Below, one piece after another: positions 1 to 12,859 of a DNA stretch of 64,000 nucleotides. The notes under the pieces are model-generated. The model ran no database searches. It had not been told where the DNA came from and saw nothing but the letters and a program-made list of their open reading frames with translations. Position 1 is the stretch's first letter. Every line of letters starts with the position of its first letter. Origin of the DNA: Arctopsyche grandis (Eukaryota; Arthropoda; Insecta; Trichoptera; Hydropsychidae); the NCBI RefSeq assembly GCF_051622035.1, contig NC_135356.1:20077685-20141684 (forward strand). The letters are read 5' to 3'. Position numbers and translations under genes: made by a program.

Positions 1-356
1 TCAACAAACGACTGGCTTATTTTTGAAAATTTGATTCGGTAATGGCAGCGATTAAATTATTAATAAATTTACTTTATATTCGAGCAACAGCAGGCATATT
101 TTTTAGTAAAAAAATAAAATAAATTACAATTAACAATTTTATCTTATGTTTAAACAAAACATTTTAAACATACATATACAGGTTGTACTTCAATACGTCG
201 ATCCAAAGTGTACCATGTACATAAAAGTTCGAATGTAGATTAATCTTATTAAAGAACACACTAGTTTTTTCATACACAAATGAATCTGGCCAGATCATAG
301 ATCTAGAATATTATACATCAATGGGCCAGATATATTGTACACAAAAGAACACAATC
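1..356. other. AT-rich sequence, nothing recognised
   Basis: This stretch is AT-rich with homopolymer A runs and no sustained reading frame. Just before the repeat that follows it holds two short GGCCAGAT motifs, which may be a degenerate end of the same repeat. No gene or RNA signal is visible. Confidence 0.5.
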
Positions 357-705
357 GAATAGTTTGTTCATGCACAGACTATTATGCATAAGCTTAAGTA
401 TTCTCAAACGTTTGTCCCATCCTCTATGTACATATTTGTATGTATGTATGTATGCTTATCCCGAGTTGTAATATTTGTGGAAACGAGAATTATAGCAACG
501 TTATAATGTGATTTCCATAGTATTTCTCTTTCAAATACTTGTCGTTTTGACATCTCAAAGGCTTTGACAGCTAAACGTTGCATGCCATACCTGGTGTGTC
601 TATTTGAAGATAGATTTTGTTTGTTAGTACTTAAACTTAAACAATAGTTCATTTATGAACAAATTAGTATGTTCATGAACGAACCGGAGTAAACACTTGA
701 ACTAC
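357..705 (+). repeat. Interspersed repeat family G, copy 1
   Basis: This block aligns by eye with 27658-27985 over nearly its whole length, and its middle part with the last 60 bases of the window in the opposite orientation. Shared landmarks are ATTATAGCAACGTT, TTTTGACAGCTAAA, the GTCTATTTGAAGATAG segment and TTAGTACTTAAACTTAA. Both full copies begin and end near palindromic versions of TAGTTTGTTCATGAACAAAC, so the family has inverted-repeat ends. It has no coding capacity, because ORFs across it are stop-riddled and not shared. It is probably a non-autonomous DNA element; the class is not settled. Confidence 0.7.
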
Positions 706-2601
706 AATCAGTGGTGTAGTCGGGCGTGTAGACTCTCGTTTTAAAATTTGGTGACAACAACCGTATCCTCACAGAAAATATTTTAAAAACAGCCTAACAA
801 CCCTTTGAAAAAATTATAGACACTTTGAATGATGCCGAAATCGAATCATCTAACAAAATTTTCCGAACTAAATATTATATTATATTGCAAAAAATAATAA
901 GCCTTATTCAGACCATTTTGATTGACTTTTCAAGTTAATTAGCATTTGATTGTTTATAAATATTTGTACTACCAATATTAGGATACATATTTTTTAAGTA
1001 ACGAAAAAAGCGGGGTCGTAAAAATTAAACACCGACCTGGTACTTTTTTATTTAGCACTACACCAATGAATACAACATATACACTTGCCATTAAAAAAAC
1101 CCCAGTATATGTTCAACAAAAAAGTTCACAAACAAATCTACCAAGGTAATCGCTAGGCAATAATCGGATAGTATCGAACGTCCTTAATGTCAATAATACA
1201 CTTATCTGCATTTCAAACTGCCAGAAAGGTTACGCACACGCTCGATACAAATCTATCGATATTATTACTGATATTATCCGATACGCTGCTTTGTATAATG
1301 TGCCCTTTTATTCGAATTCAGCGACGATACACAGTTTGTTGTTTGTTTTCCGAGATACGAGTCCCCCTTGCCTGTCCTCGGTGATTTCCCTCGACCCACA
1401 CTTAACGCTTCCGTTACCGAAGGCAAAAATTGCATCCGAAAGGTGGACATCAGAGGACACACGCGAAAAGTACGAGCGAAACATTCGTGCAACATCTTTC
1501 CACAGGGGGGGCAGCTGCTAATCCGAAAATCCGCACATTGGCATACGCAATTATGTTAATGCAAACGCAATTAACGTAATTGGACGAAATTGGTCCTGTG
1601 GTGGTTGCATTGTCGGAACGGTGGACACTGATAACGAAACGGATACATATTTACGCGCAAAACGGTCGAATTTCACTCCAATTATGCATTATATATGTAT
1701 ATATGTATATATGTATATTCAAAGTTTATAATACCACGAAGTAAGTAGACTTGCTAAAGATACTTGTCTAAACTTTTTTTTTTAGATTATCCGGTTTGAC
1801 TTCTTCGTGTTATTTTTGTCAAAATCATCTTTTTGTTTCAGATCTTGGATGAAGGATATATTTCATCATGGTTACTGTACTGGTCTTCTTAAAACTCTCA
1901 AGTATTGTACTGTATGGAATAACTCAATATCTAGCTCAAAGTAACGTAATTATATTGTGCAAGAATTTTTTTTTCAAGGGATATGTTGGATTCTAACGAA
2001 CCTAAAGCAAGTGAAACATTTGAAAAATGTGAATTAACAATAACAAATTAAGGCTTTTCAAATTTCGATCAATAAATCATCGAGAAGTGGTTAATACTAG
2101 TAAAACTAGTAGTTTTTAATTGCATTAATCGCATTCGTCACAATTCGACGTTAATTTATGATTACAATTTATTCGAGAAATTTGGCCAAAGAGAGGATTC
2201 TATTTTAACAGTATTATAGCAAATTCGTTTTGATGAAATTAAATAAAAAAATTCTTAGAAATACAAAAATTACAGATTTTTTAAAATAAAAATAACGCAA
2301 TTTTTTGTTGAAATGCTGCTGTTGTTAAAAGTTTAAATAATTCGTGTTTTGCAGTTATCTGTATCCTGCTTCGGGTAATTTAAAGTATACTATTTCTGAA
2401 TTGAGAATGTGGAAATGGCAAAGATAGCAAAATAAAAAAAAAATCATTGCATAAACTTCGGAACGTAAAAAGGTGCCGATTATTTGAAAATAGATGAATG
2501 GAGTATAGAAAAGTGTTTCTATACAGATTTCATAGTATGATATGCACATACATATATGACCTAGTGCTTCACTATAAAATTATCTAAGCCATAGGTCATG
2601 A
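706..2601. other. Intergenic, AT-rich, with a candidate regulatory island near 1480-1690
   Basis: No exon is recognised here. Positions 1480-1690 have more balanced composition and hold a cluster of homeodomain-like TAATTG/CAATTA cores and an octamer-like ATGCAAAC near 1557-1566. A TATG microsatellite follows at about 1691-1720. The rest is AT-rich with long A and T runs. Confidence 0.4.
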
Positions 2602-2673
2602 AGCAGAGTGGCGCAGCGGAAGCGTGCTGGGCCCATAACCCAGAGGTCCGTGGATCGAAACCACGTTCTGCTA
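2602..2673 (+). tRNA. tRNA-iMet: Initiator tRNA-Met (anticodon CAT)
   Basis: The 72-nt sequence folds as a standard cloverleaf and carries eukaryotic initiator hallmarks. The acceptor stem starts with A1 and ends with U72 before discriminator A73, giving the A1:U72 pair typical of eukaryotic initiators. The anticodon stem has three G:C pairs (GGG/CCC) next to the loop with CAT at 2634-2636. The T loop reads ATCGAAA rather than TTC. The A box (TGGCGCAGCGG, 2609-2619) and B box (GGATCGAAACC, 2652-2662) of the internal RNA polymerase III promoter are intact. No intron is present and CCA is not encoded. A G:U pair closes the acceptor stem at its base. It delivers the starting methionine for cytosolic translation. 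Nothing suggests a pseudogene. Confidence 0.97.
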
Positions 2674-2674
2674 G

Positions 2675-2680
2675 TTTTTT
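2675..2680 (+). terminator. RNA polymerase III terminator of tRNA-iMet
   Basis: A run of six or more T residues begins two bases after the discriminator base of the tRNA, the normal Pol III stop signal. Confidence 0.9.
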
Positions 2681-5600
2681 TTCATAAATTATTATTAATA
2701 TTATTAATTATTATTTGATGAAGAGATCTTATAATAAAAACAAAAATATAATTTATATAGATTTCCCAAAACGAATGTAATTACTTTCACCATTGAAGTT
2801 AATAAAGAACATACATACATACATATGCATGTATGTACATATGTATACAAAATGCTATTTTATTTATTTTATTCTTAGGAAGGTGGCAAAGTTGATGGAC
2901 CCAAATTTGAGTTGATAAAACAAAATATATGTGTAGCTACATATGTTCTAAATCAATGTTTCCAAACTGGGGTACGTGAAATTGTAAAAAGTACGCGGCA
3001 ATTTTATCGTATCTGCAAGATGCTTGTTGCTTCTGCTTAAAAAATCATATTAAAATTTATTATTTTAAGTATTTGTGATTAAATAACAAATCGACTACCA
3101 AACTGCTATTGATAATGGAGTGTTGAAAACTATAAAAAAATCACTCGAAAATTTTTTAAAAGACATTTTCTTGAACTCAAATAACCCTTTAAAAGTTTAG
3201 AATTTTGACGCCATTGTGAATTCTTTACGGACTGGTTAAAAAGTCCATAAGGGGTATGTTAGTTCATATTTACATATGTGTATCCTCTTAAAAAAGACTG
3301 AAACTCAGTTATAGCTTAAGTTTCAGTGAATATACCCATACCTACATATTTACAGTTAAAATATTAACAAAAAAAAATCTTATACATATATCTCCATCCC
3401 TTCTTTGAGATTTCAACACAACCATAATCCGGGCGATGCGTGCGTGTCTAGTCTTCAGCGTTAATTTAAATTTGGAAAAGTTGCAGCGGTTGCAAATACG
3501 ACGTTGTTTCTCTCCCCTAGTCTTTTTTCCCGTCGATGAAGACGGGGGGGAGTGCTTTCTTTCCATTCTTTCTTTCATTTTTTCTCCGCCAAACTGAAAA
3601 CTTTTTAATTGAATTTAAATGAAAAGGGGTGGGACGAGATGGGAGGAGGGGCAAAGCTCGCTATCTAGCGCGCGATTTAATTTGGAAGGGTTGATTTTCG
3701 CCATAATTTAATTTAAATAAGTGCGAATAGCAGGGGAAGATTGGAAACGAAGCGCGTCTGGTCGAATTCACATACATTAACGCCCTCTAGTCAACAAATG
3801 AAAATCTTACATAGAAATTATATGCTGAATATAATAAAGTTTGAAACGATTTTTGTAGTTTTCTTATAACAAGTTGCCGTTCACTCATTTTACTATATCA
3901 GAGATTATATTCCAATATTACAGAAATCAAAATATGTATATATGTTTACAGTAGGTACACCACTCTCTCTGTAATGAGTAGGAGAATTTATCTACTAATG
4001 AATTGTCATTGTATAAAGGCAATTCATCCGAAAAATAATTAGCTTTGATAATCCAACTTTCAATTTCAGGGGAATTTGAAGAAGACAATGTGTAGACTTA
4101 GCGTAATTAAAAATCGGAAAATTTTTCATGGATTTTCGAAGGATTTGGAGGTGATGAAAAAACAGACTAGACGGTTAATCTACGAATTTCCCAATTTTAT
4201 TCAACGCATATAATTGTAGAGATGGTTCAATAAAAAATTTATACCATTTTTTTACTATCTTTCCCTCCAAAGTAATATTTCAAGGAGAGTATTTTAGAAA
4301 AATTTTACTTTACTTACATACATACATACATATATCGTGTTTTTAAAGCAAATTGTTATTAACAAGACAGTGTTTTAAGATTGAGATAAATCAGTTGAAT
4401 CATGAATATAAAAAGTTTTTAAAAGGCTCTTGTTTTCGGGTCAGAATGCATCAATAAAGTCAAAATTTGATCAAAGACTGCAAGTAACAGAAAACAACTG
4501 CAACGAACTCCGATCCGCGGGTTACAAAGACAAAACTTATCCCAATCCGAGCCCCTATTGCAAGATGCACCTTCTCATGTGAACCAACCGCTAGAGTTTG
4601 TCTCTGAAAACTCTATACCTACAGATTGCTTACGTAGAAACGAATTGTTCGAAATGCAACAGCTGTGTGTGCAAGTTTGTTGCTTTCCCTACCATCTCTC
4701 TATGCTCGTTACATTCACAGCGAGTCTTTCACTACTTTCTTTGTCTCTACATGCGATCGCTTTTTTATATTTCCAAAATCATATACACACGTATGTACTA
4801 TTAGGGTATAAACATACACAGGCAGGTAGGTATGCATAATATAAAGTTGAAACATGCAAATGTATTAATATTCTCGTGAACAAAATAGTCGTAGTAACTC
4901 ACTACTACCTAATACTAGTGAGTAATTTATGGATATTAAGTATACGCTCGAATAACACGTTTCTCATATACCATTCACATCGGATTAGCATGAATATATA
5001 TTCCTTAGTGGTGTTACAATCAAAATCTGACCCCTCCAAACCCCCCTCTATCGTTCCGTAAGCAGATTCTCAAAATGTTTTTATAGCAATATTGCTAACA
5101 AATATTTCTATACGAATCAACAAATTAATTTTTATCAAAATCATTATATTTGCAATAAAATAGTAATATGAAGTACATAAATATTGTACATGAACTGTGG
5201 TGGCTACCCATTTCTATCCAATGATATCTAATATTTAGGCACCATAAAATATTACCGTTTCTTTATTAATTTCACGGTGAAATAATCAGCATTTGAAAAT
5301 TAAGAATGCATCAATAATTATTTTTATAACTTCAAATGCCGATTGTTCCCACTACCTACAGATTCAATGAGACTAGTTTATGATTAACGACAAAAACTCG
5401 TTAATATTTGAAATACTGCCCAATTGATATACCACATATTTCTATCATATGTCAGTGAATAGAGGTGAGTAATCACCACAATTAGAAGACGATGTCAAAT
5501 ACATGTGTATATATTTGTAAAATATGAGTAAACATGTTGTTAAGATTATGCTCAATAAAATAGCATGCACCTCAGGTGATTTTTTTTTGTGTCTTTGAAA

Positions 5601-7475
5601 AAGCCTTGTGTAGAATATGATCTCAATGGACCATTGTTCGAAGAAGAGTATCTTCAAAAGTATTCATACATATCTATAAATTTTGTATGCAGTCATAATG
5701 GATTGACATCTTCGTGCGTGTTGAATCAGGGTTTTTCAAAGTAATCATTTGATTGTAATCACTGATTTATATGATTGATATTTACTCAGAACTAACATTT
5801 TAAAAAAAAAACAAGTTTTATAGAACTTGAATGATAAACAGCTAATACATACATTGGGCCGCATGCGTACAACTTTGAAAGACCTTCTTGTAATTTTTGT
5901 TGCAGAAGTGAAATTGATTAACTTACACATTTCAAATGTCCTTTTTTTCATGAAATTTTTAATTTTGAAGTATTTAAAGTCATTGACTTTACCAATTAGA
6001 CACCATCTTCATCGTTCACCCGAGGCAAGTGCCTCATTCGATTTATCCTCGAACCGGTCTTGATTTCAATTTAAAATTACAAATATTTTCAGTAGAGTAT
6101 TGTATCATGACGTTGAATAGTATCGCTAACTATAACACATTTAAATTAAATGTGTAGAGCTAATTCACAGCAGTAATCAATACTACATACATAATAGACG
6201 AAAACATTTATTTTAATGAATCAAATCCATCCAAAATACTTTAAGCTAAAGATTTTTTGTTATTCTGGCTAAAAGTGGTCAGTGGATTTTAGCCCGCATA
6301 ACTTCGACCCTCTTTTCAGGACAAAAATCTTATTTCCTCTTATCTGGTGCCATTTTATCAATCTTCGACAAACCAGCACCAATGATATCCTTCTGGTCAT
6401 GTACCGGCACTACGAAATCAACACTCCGTCCCCCCAAGATTGTGAGTTGGTCCTTTGAATATCTCACAACTAAACTAAAGAACTAAAACCAATATAAAAA
6501 AATGAATTTTGAGAAGCACAGTATATCCGAACTTTCCACATCTCGGACGAATTACAATATTTCCGTGTGGCTGGCAAACAAGAAGCGACAAGAGTCGGAA
6601 TAACGATTCTACAAAAAAAATAGTATAATGTACACGGGTACACAGAAGAGAGCTACATAGCACGTGTGAACGACTTTATTTTTTGAGAAAAGCCATCTAT
6701 TATATGCTAATTTTATGACTTTATAATTATTGGCATTACAAAATGTTAACACGTCTCCGGGACACACCGTTCGAATTTCACAATTCGAAGCAACAGCGGC
6801 GAGCGTAATAATTTATGCCTTTGTTTCCACAAAGTAATAATAAGCGGCCGCGTTTTCGATAACGATCCCCAAACACTTAACTTTAATTAACATATCACCT
6901 ACCTATATCTAGAGTTTAAGTGACCGAATTACCACATATTTTGAAATCGCGTTTGTCTTTTTTTTCTATACTGACATGCGTGCCAAAATTTTAAGCAATC
7001 GACAGCCGAATTTACACATTAAGTTGTTTTTTTTATATATAGTGATTATATTCGACGTACATACTTCAATTTAAATATAAAGCATTTACATACATACATA
7101 CATATATGTATAAAGATTTATCGACAGACTTGCCTATGGGAAAATCTTTGTCTACGAAATTTGTCAAAGCGAAAGACGACACCGACTAGTACTACTACAT
7201 TGCCTTATGAGAGACATTGAGGCATATGTATATTATTTCTAGTAATATTTTTTCAAATATAATTTTGGGTTCACAAAAAAACTTTAAGCAACCGTAATAA
7301 AGCTGAAACATTCGGTTCATTATTTAATAACATTTTGAGTCCTTGAAATATTGTGCATATATTTTTTTGTGAATATATTCCGATCACTCAAAAGATTGAA
7401 GAAAAGTCTCATCATTATCAGGAGATGGTTTGGGATTTTTTTTTTGTTCCAATCTCTTCCACAAACCATCTACGG
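2681..7475. other. Intergenic region, repeats and small islands
   Basis: There is no convincing exon. Landmarks are a palindromic CATA/TATG microsatellite near 2812-2845, a sequence near 2955-2985 that looks like one terminus of a hAT element (TGTTTCCAAACTGGGGTACG) with no partner found, a purine/pyrimidine-skewed block at about 3420-3780, and a balanced stretch at about 4480-4760 whose 93-codon ORF resembles nothing known to me. The remainder is AT-rich. Confidence 0.4.
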
Positions 7476-8108
7476 CAGTGTTTCCCAACTTTTATTGTGC
7501 CACGCCCACTTCAATGCCTCAAAAATATCCATGCCCTATCGTATATAATTATATATGTTGCTCACCAAAATTAAGTCTGTTTAAAATAAACAATGCACAT
7601 AATGAAAAATCTGTTTAATTTATTTTTAGTAAATTTGCATGTTAAACTGTCGTTCAAAAAATCTTTAAATCACTAAAAAAATGATATTTCAGAAGTAAAA
7701 TGAAGCTAAATATGTATTTTGGATTAATCACTGTCTTTTATAATTTTCCGAGAATTTTCTTGTTCTCAATTTTTCAATAAGGGGTATTTCTACATCCTTA
7801 GCTATCTTATAACTTGTTATAGTAAATTATCCGCTGTAGTATGATTTCCCCCAGACTTTGCTGTGAGGATAGAAATATTATAATTGGCTTAAATTATAAT
7901 TATACATATTAGCTATTTAATATAATAATGAGCTTCAAGACTACGATTGTTTTTAGCATTTCGTGCAAAGAACAATGAATATATTGTTGACCGTTTTTAA
8001 ACTTTTAAATTCTTATCTTGATTCAGAGTAAAGACCACAAAAGTACTATGTATCTTCTTAAAATGCGTTTCAAAACGTGTGGGGGTGCACCTCCTGTTGA
8101 AAATACTG
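7476..8108 (+). mobile_element. hAT-like non-autonomous DNA transposon
   Basis: The left end reads CAGTGTTTCCCAAC and the right end, inverted, reads CAGTATTTTCAACA. This is the CAGTG...TTCCCAAC terminus typical of hAT elements. Flanking 8-mers ATCTACGG (left) and ATCTAAGA (right) agree at six positions, compatible with an old 8-bp target duplication. The 633-bp body has no transposase reading frame, so it is a deletion derivative. The pairing of the two ends is inferred by eye. Confidence 0.55.
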
Positions 8109-8276
8109 ATCTAAGATCTACATAAATTAAAGTACCCACCATGAGATTTTATTCTAAATTCAATGATTCTAAATAAATTGATAAATTTTAGCTTTGCATA
8201 ACAAAATATCATTCATAAAATATATATTATGATTATTATCAAATACATCGTCACATAAATATGTATATTGATTTAA

Positions 8277-8670
8277 TACTTGCCGCACTGTGATGGATAG
8301 CGACTGAGCGGGGTATATATTTTATTTTATTTCTCCAAATATACAAATATGTCTTCATATTTTATTTATTACTCATCAAAACCGCTATGATTCGAATTAT
8401 GCCATTACGAAATAAAAAAATTGAATAATATCAACAGAAATAATAATTTTCGCGGGAAGCCTGCACACGTGCCTCATATATGCGAGAGAGAAAGGAGAAA
8501 TTCAGTACGCGCCGCGCTCAACGACCACTGTGAGAATGATATCCGCCTTGGAATGACGCTCTGCTTCAGCCGCCATTTTTTTCATCTATTGCAATTATTT
8601 TATATTTTTAACTAAATACAATAATAAGCACAATGCCTACCGGATTTTTTTTAGCACAGTAAGGCAAGTG
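8277..8670 (+). mobile_element. TTAA-flanked MITE (piggyBac-like), copy A
   Basis: The element is bounded by TTAA at 8273-8276 and 8671-8674. The left end is TACTTGCCGCACTGTG and the right end inverts to CACTTGCCTTACTGTG, giving terminal inverted repeats of about 16 bp. TTAA duplication points to the piggyBac superfamily. The interior shares blocks with four other copies in the window, including AGAATGATATCCGCCTTGGA and a GAGAGAG-containing segment followed by a GTACGCGCCGCGC block. There is no coding capacity. Confidence 0.75.
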
Positions 8671-9918
8671 TTAAGAAAGAAATTAATGATAGATGAGGAA
8701 ATCTTATCCTTTTATGCTATATTGTAATAATCGAGTACTATATTTACAACTTTTCAATATGATGTCGTCAGAGCTGACCACCTATCTGTGATTATGGTGG
8801 GTTTTATCGCATTTTCATAGTTTGAACATACTAAAAATTCGATAATATTAATCGGCGAACATAATAACCGGCGACTAATGTGTCGTATTAATTACGTATA
8901 GTACGCGCGTATATACATACATACAAGTGGATGTTGCAGCGTGTAGGTGACATCTGGCGAGGCAAATAATCAAGCGAGTTTTCCCCGAAGGAAACGAGAG
9001 ATGAGGGGGATCAGAGGGGGTGGCGGAAAACCGACAATGGGGTGGGGGAAACTCCACACTTTCCCGGCGCGACCGAATCTTAAAAGCAAATCAGAAATGT
9101 GTTCAAGTTTAATAAGTCGGAATATTCTTGCCGATGTTTGAAATTATTGTTTATTTATGAGCCGAGTTTGTAGCCCCGGCAGCAGAACCGACCCCAAAAG
9201 ATCCCCCGAACCTTCCCAACCCCACTCGGGGGGTGGGTGGGTGGAATGAAGGGGAAGGAGGTGGTTTGAGAATTTGTCGTCGGCCAACTAGAACGAGCTT
9301 TGTTCTCTCGTATTCGATTCAACGAATATTATTGGGAGAGATTACTAACCGCGATAAGAAGCGAGGGAACCACTTTCAACGAGGTAGGTACATTCTATTA
9401 TAACAAGCACGCATATACACACACACATACACACAGCACGTAGGGAATTTCTTATTATTGTACGCATTTTATTAAAATGGTAATCTAAATGGAAGTCGAC
9501 TGTGCTGTACCTGACTAACTTCGTTTCGTTGCCGAATTAAAAGTGGAATTCCTAAGCCGAATATATACGGCCAGGCATCAACACATACCTATGTACACAT
9601 TTATACTATTTTTAAAATTGAATTATCCAACTTGGCCATGGTCGGATCGTTCATTAACTACTCTACTAAATCGGGCTTATATGTATGTATGTGTACAATA
9701 GTAGTTGATATATATTTCTCACCTATCAATATTAATTTTTCAGGAAATAGTGAATCAAAATCAGTCAATATTTACATAATTTTAAATGAAAAATATTGAA
9801 TTTGAAGGGGAATCAATATGCATTAGAAAGAAACAGCGCTTGACTTTGCTACCATTTCCGTAACGGTTTTACACCACGAGCATAGAAGTTTGCACTTCAA
9901 AAAATATGTCCATTTCAT
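8671..9918. other. Intergenic with a GC-rich island (about 8930-9400)
   Basis: Positions 8930-9400 are rich in G and C with purine runs (GGGGGTGGG-type) and no sustained ORF. The composition differs sharply from the AT-rich flanks and resembles other islands in the window. A CA-rich microsatellite lies near 9411-9436. It could be a conserved noncoding element or simply unique intron or intergenic DNA. Confidence 0.35.
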
Positions 9919-10790
9919 TATCATCATCATCTACAGCCATTCACCATCCACTGCTGGATAGACAGCTCCAACACACTTCCACTAGCTTTTGTTTTTCGCA
10001 ACTTTCATCCATCTCACCCCACACATTTTCCTAATTTCGTATACCCATCATTCCCTGCGGTCTTCCTTTTATCCTTTTGCATTCTCTCGGGTACCATTCA
10101 AGCACTTCTTTTGTCCAGCTTTCATCCATTCTTCTAGCCACGTGACTAGCTCAATGTTATTTCAATCTCTCTACTCTATCCACTATGTTCACTACCCTTG
10201 TCATACATACTTCTCAACCACGTATTCCACTTCCTATCTTTTCTCATTGTGCCGAGCATACAGCGTTCCATACTTCTTTGAGTGCATTGAACTGTGTAGC
10301 ATATTAACGTTCAATATCCATGTTTCACATCCATACGTCATCACTGGCAAAAAAAATCATTGCTCGAGGATCTTTTTCTTCAGACAAAGTGGCATTTTTG
10401 ATTTAAAAACGACATTCATTCGTCCAAATGCGTCCTCCATCCTAATTTAATACGTCTCTTTATTTCTTCTTCTTTACTACCAGACATGTATATTATTTTT
10501 TTTCAATATATCTATTTGTCTACATATGTATGTATATGTATACATATTTCATTTTATTTATTACATCAATTAATCATGTACACTCGCCTAACAGATTGCT
10601 CCAAAGCGATGAGTGTGCTAAACAGATTAAGACACAAAAAATTACATAAATTTGTTATAAATATAAATATTAATTGACTACTTCTAATATTTTAATCTAA
10701 TGAGATGCTATCAGGCATGCAATAGCTATTGAATTGGTTTTGTCTTATCTACGTTAATTTTTAATCTTACTCTCCTACTTTCCCTGTCAT
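9919..10790 (-). mobile_element. RTE-clade retrotransposon, degenerate 3' fragment with an internal insertion
   Basis: Read on the minus strand, this matches the C-terminal half and 3' end of the RTE element at 38707-40376, ending in the trinucleotide tail seen here as CATTATCATCATCATC. Homology runs from the tail to about 10490, is interrupted by about 175 bp of AT-rich DNA, and resumes at about 10670-10790. Frameshifts and stops break the frame. The 153-codon ORF on the plus strand across it is antisense to the RTE gene and not a real gene. Confidence 0.85.
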
Positions 10791-11640
10791 TTGTATAAAT
10801 TCCTTCAATGGAATAAAATGATTCATAATGTAATGAATAATTCATCAAAATCACAGATTGAGTGATTTTTAATTCTCACGTTTTAAACAAAATCAATTTT
10901 GAAGTTTTGGAAAAATTCATGAAAAAATTATCCGTTTTGTGTTTTTTGAAATGGTGACAAATTCCGCAATCGACAGCGGACAGACGTAGCATAGGAAAAA
11001 ATGTCGCAATTCTATTTTTGCCGTCTTTTTTTATTTTTTGCATAGACACACATGTATGGGAACGAAATTCGTATGGATCGTCTGCTTTCAGACGCATTGA
11101 AACGTGGTCTTTCAGGATTTTTGAATGCGAAATGAAATGTGCCATTGTACACACTGTTACATTCCTACTACACAAAAGCGGAGACACAATTCAAATATTT
11201 CCTTTTATTGACGACGAGACTGACGTAAATATTTTTCAGCGATGTGTTTTTTGCTTACAGCGGATACTCGGCATCGGCTTCAGGCGTAAATTTGCATTTG
11301 ACACGCAAAAAAATTCAGTTCAATGAAAAATCAAAGAGCATCATCGTGTTTCTGAATATGATAGTTGGAGGCGAATTTCAAATTGTGATTTTGGGTTACA
11401 ATTTACAAAGCGCTGTCAAACGGTTCTCGAAAAGCGTGCGATACGATAAGCTTGTTGCCCCAAATGTACATAGATAGTTTCCACACCACTATTATTAAAG
11501 ATTAAACACCGTATAATCCAATTAATTTTATCCTTCACCAGACTATTATTGTGAAATACTTTCATAAAAAACTCAATTTTATGTAAGATGCACTGAAAAA
11601 ATCTTAGCTTCAACTAATATATCTACATATATATATTTTT
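10791..11640. other. Intergenic, unassigned ORFs on both strands
   Basis: Overlapping ORFs of about 100 codons occur on both strands between 10876 and 11477. The minus-strand one contains several Cys and His residues but no spacing I recognise as a zinc finger, and no splice-consistent continuation is visible. I treat them as chance ORFs. Confidence 0.3.
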
Positions 11641-11960
11641 ACTTTATCTATGTACGTAGTAACAATAGATGAAGTTTTGTGATCATGCGAAAATTCGAAC
11701 TCGAGATTTTGACTGATTCGAACTCAGAATCGATCACTGATCACGTTTTCATGATCTAGAAAAAATGTGTGTGTGTCTGTGTGTGTGTGTGTGTATTTTG
11801 GGGATATTTTTAACACCGTTAGTCCTATCGAACTGAAACTTAGTATCCGTTACTAAAATTCTTATCGACACGACGTAATTTTTTAATATAAGATAAAAAT
11901 CTCGTTATTTTTAGAAAATATTTCCGGAATATATAAATCCAGAATTTTTTTAGAAAATAT
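11641..11960. repeat. Probable interspersed repeat containing a TG microsatellite
   Basis: A (TG)n tract with one TC interruption at about 11767-11797 is followed by a segment with TTAACACCGTTAG and CGAACTGAAACTTAG, a wording I associate with insect repeats having a TG-tract next to a conserved block. No second copy was found in this window, so family membership rests on recognition only. The following 570 bp up to 12534 are AT-rich with no feature seen. Confidence 0.35.
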
Positions 11961-12534
11961 TCTTATGGCAACATCTATTGTGCGATTTAAATTTTTTGAG
12001 ATCGATTCAAAGTATTTTATTTTGATTTTTCATTAAAAAATCACTTGCATTACCGCTCCAATATACCATTCAACATATGTAAATAATCCCAAAATACTGA
12101 AATATTAAACTATAAATTTTTTTCGGAAATTCCCATACTTCAAATGCCGATTTCTCTCATTTCCCACTACTTTCAGCAATTTCTTTAGCTTAAAAGTCAA
12201 AGTTTGATATTTGAATAATTTAAAATAAAATCAATTCAATCAAAATTTGCATTTGAAATAAAAAGTAATGAAGACTGACTCATTAACTTAGTTACGAATT
12301 GATGTAATAAATTATTTGGCTAAGATTCGCAATAGAAAAGCTCGCAAATGGGCAACCGTAAGTAGCATCAATATCAGAATATATTATTTTTGGAAATTTT
12401 GACGCTTCAAATGATTACTGCCACTACTTGCAGACTATGCCAACTATGCGCAGAAGTTGAAGATTTCATTATTTTTACTTTTACTATTTTTCAGCAGTAT
12501 AGTTCAACCTCTAAATTGAACCACCGAGTACATA

Positions 12535-12790
12535 GTTCCCGGGTTGAAGCCCCGAGTTGACCTCGATTGAAAAGAATTTATTCGGAAGTATTTCTGTAGT
12601 GCTTCTGGTCTGACTTGGACATTCGTGACTCCAAATCGATCGCTTTCTATCAAATATCGTCAATTGAAACGGTTCCTCATCAAATTGGCAAAATCATCCT
12701 ACCCACTATGCCACCACTATTTGAATATGATTTCAAAAATTTATAATCTATATACATATGTACACCCGCAATGGTATCATGGGAAATATA
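12535..12790 (+). repeat. SINE-like repeat, tRNA-derived, copy 1
   Basis: It aligns with 53936-54290. Shared parts are a B-box-like CGGGTTGAAGCCCCGAG head, a CGATCG-TTTCTATCA block, TTGAAACGGTT and the distal block CCCGCAATGGTA followed by an AT-rich tail. The tRNA-like head followed by an unrelated body and A-rich end is the architecture of a tRNA-derived SINE. It is diverged, so it is probably old. Confidence 0.55.
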
Positions 12791-12859
12791 TCATTTAAAA
12801 ATAAATAAAACTTAAAAACAAATAACTTTATCGCCTTTGAAAGAAAAAATGACTGAGGT

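Noticed and set aside
4435..4448. Single CGGGTCAGAAT motif similar to the start of the 56.4-kb array
   Set aside because: Only one unit is present, with no array or further shared sequence.
9989..10450. 153-codon plus-strand ORF
   Set aside because: It is antisense to a decayed RTE fragment; equivalent frames appear antisense to the other RTE copies.
10876..11477. ORFs of about 100 codons on both strands, one rich in Cys and His
   Set aside because: Cys/His spacing does not fit a zinc finger that I know and the frames are antisense to each other.
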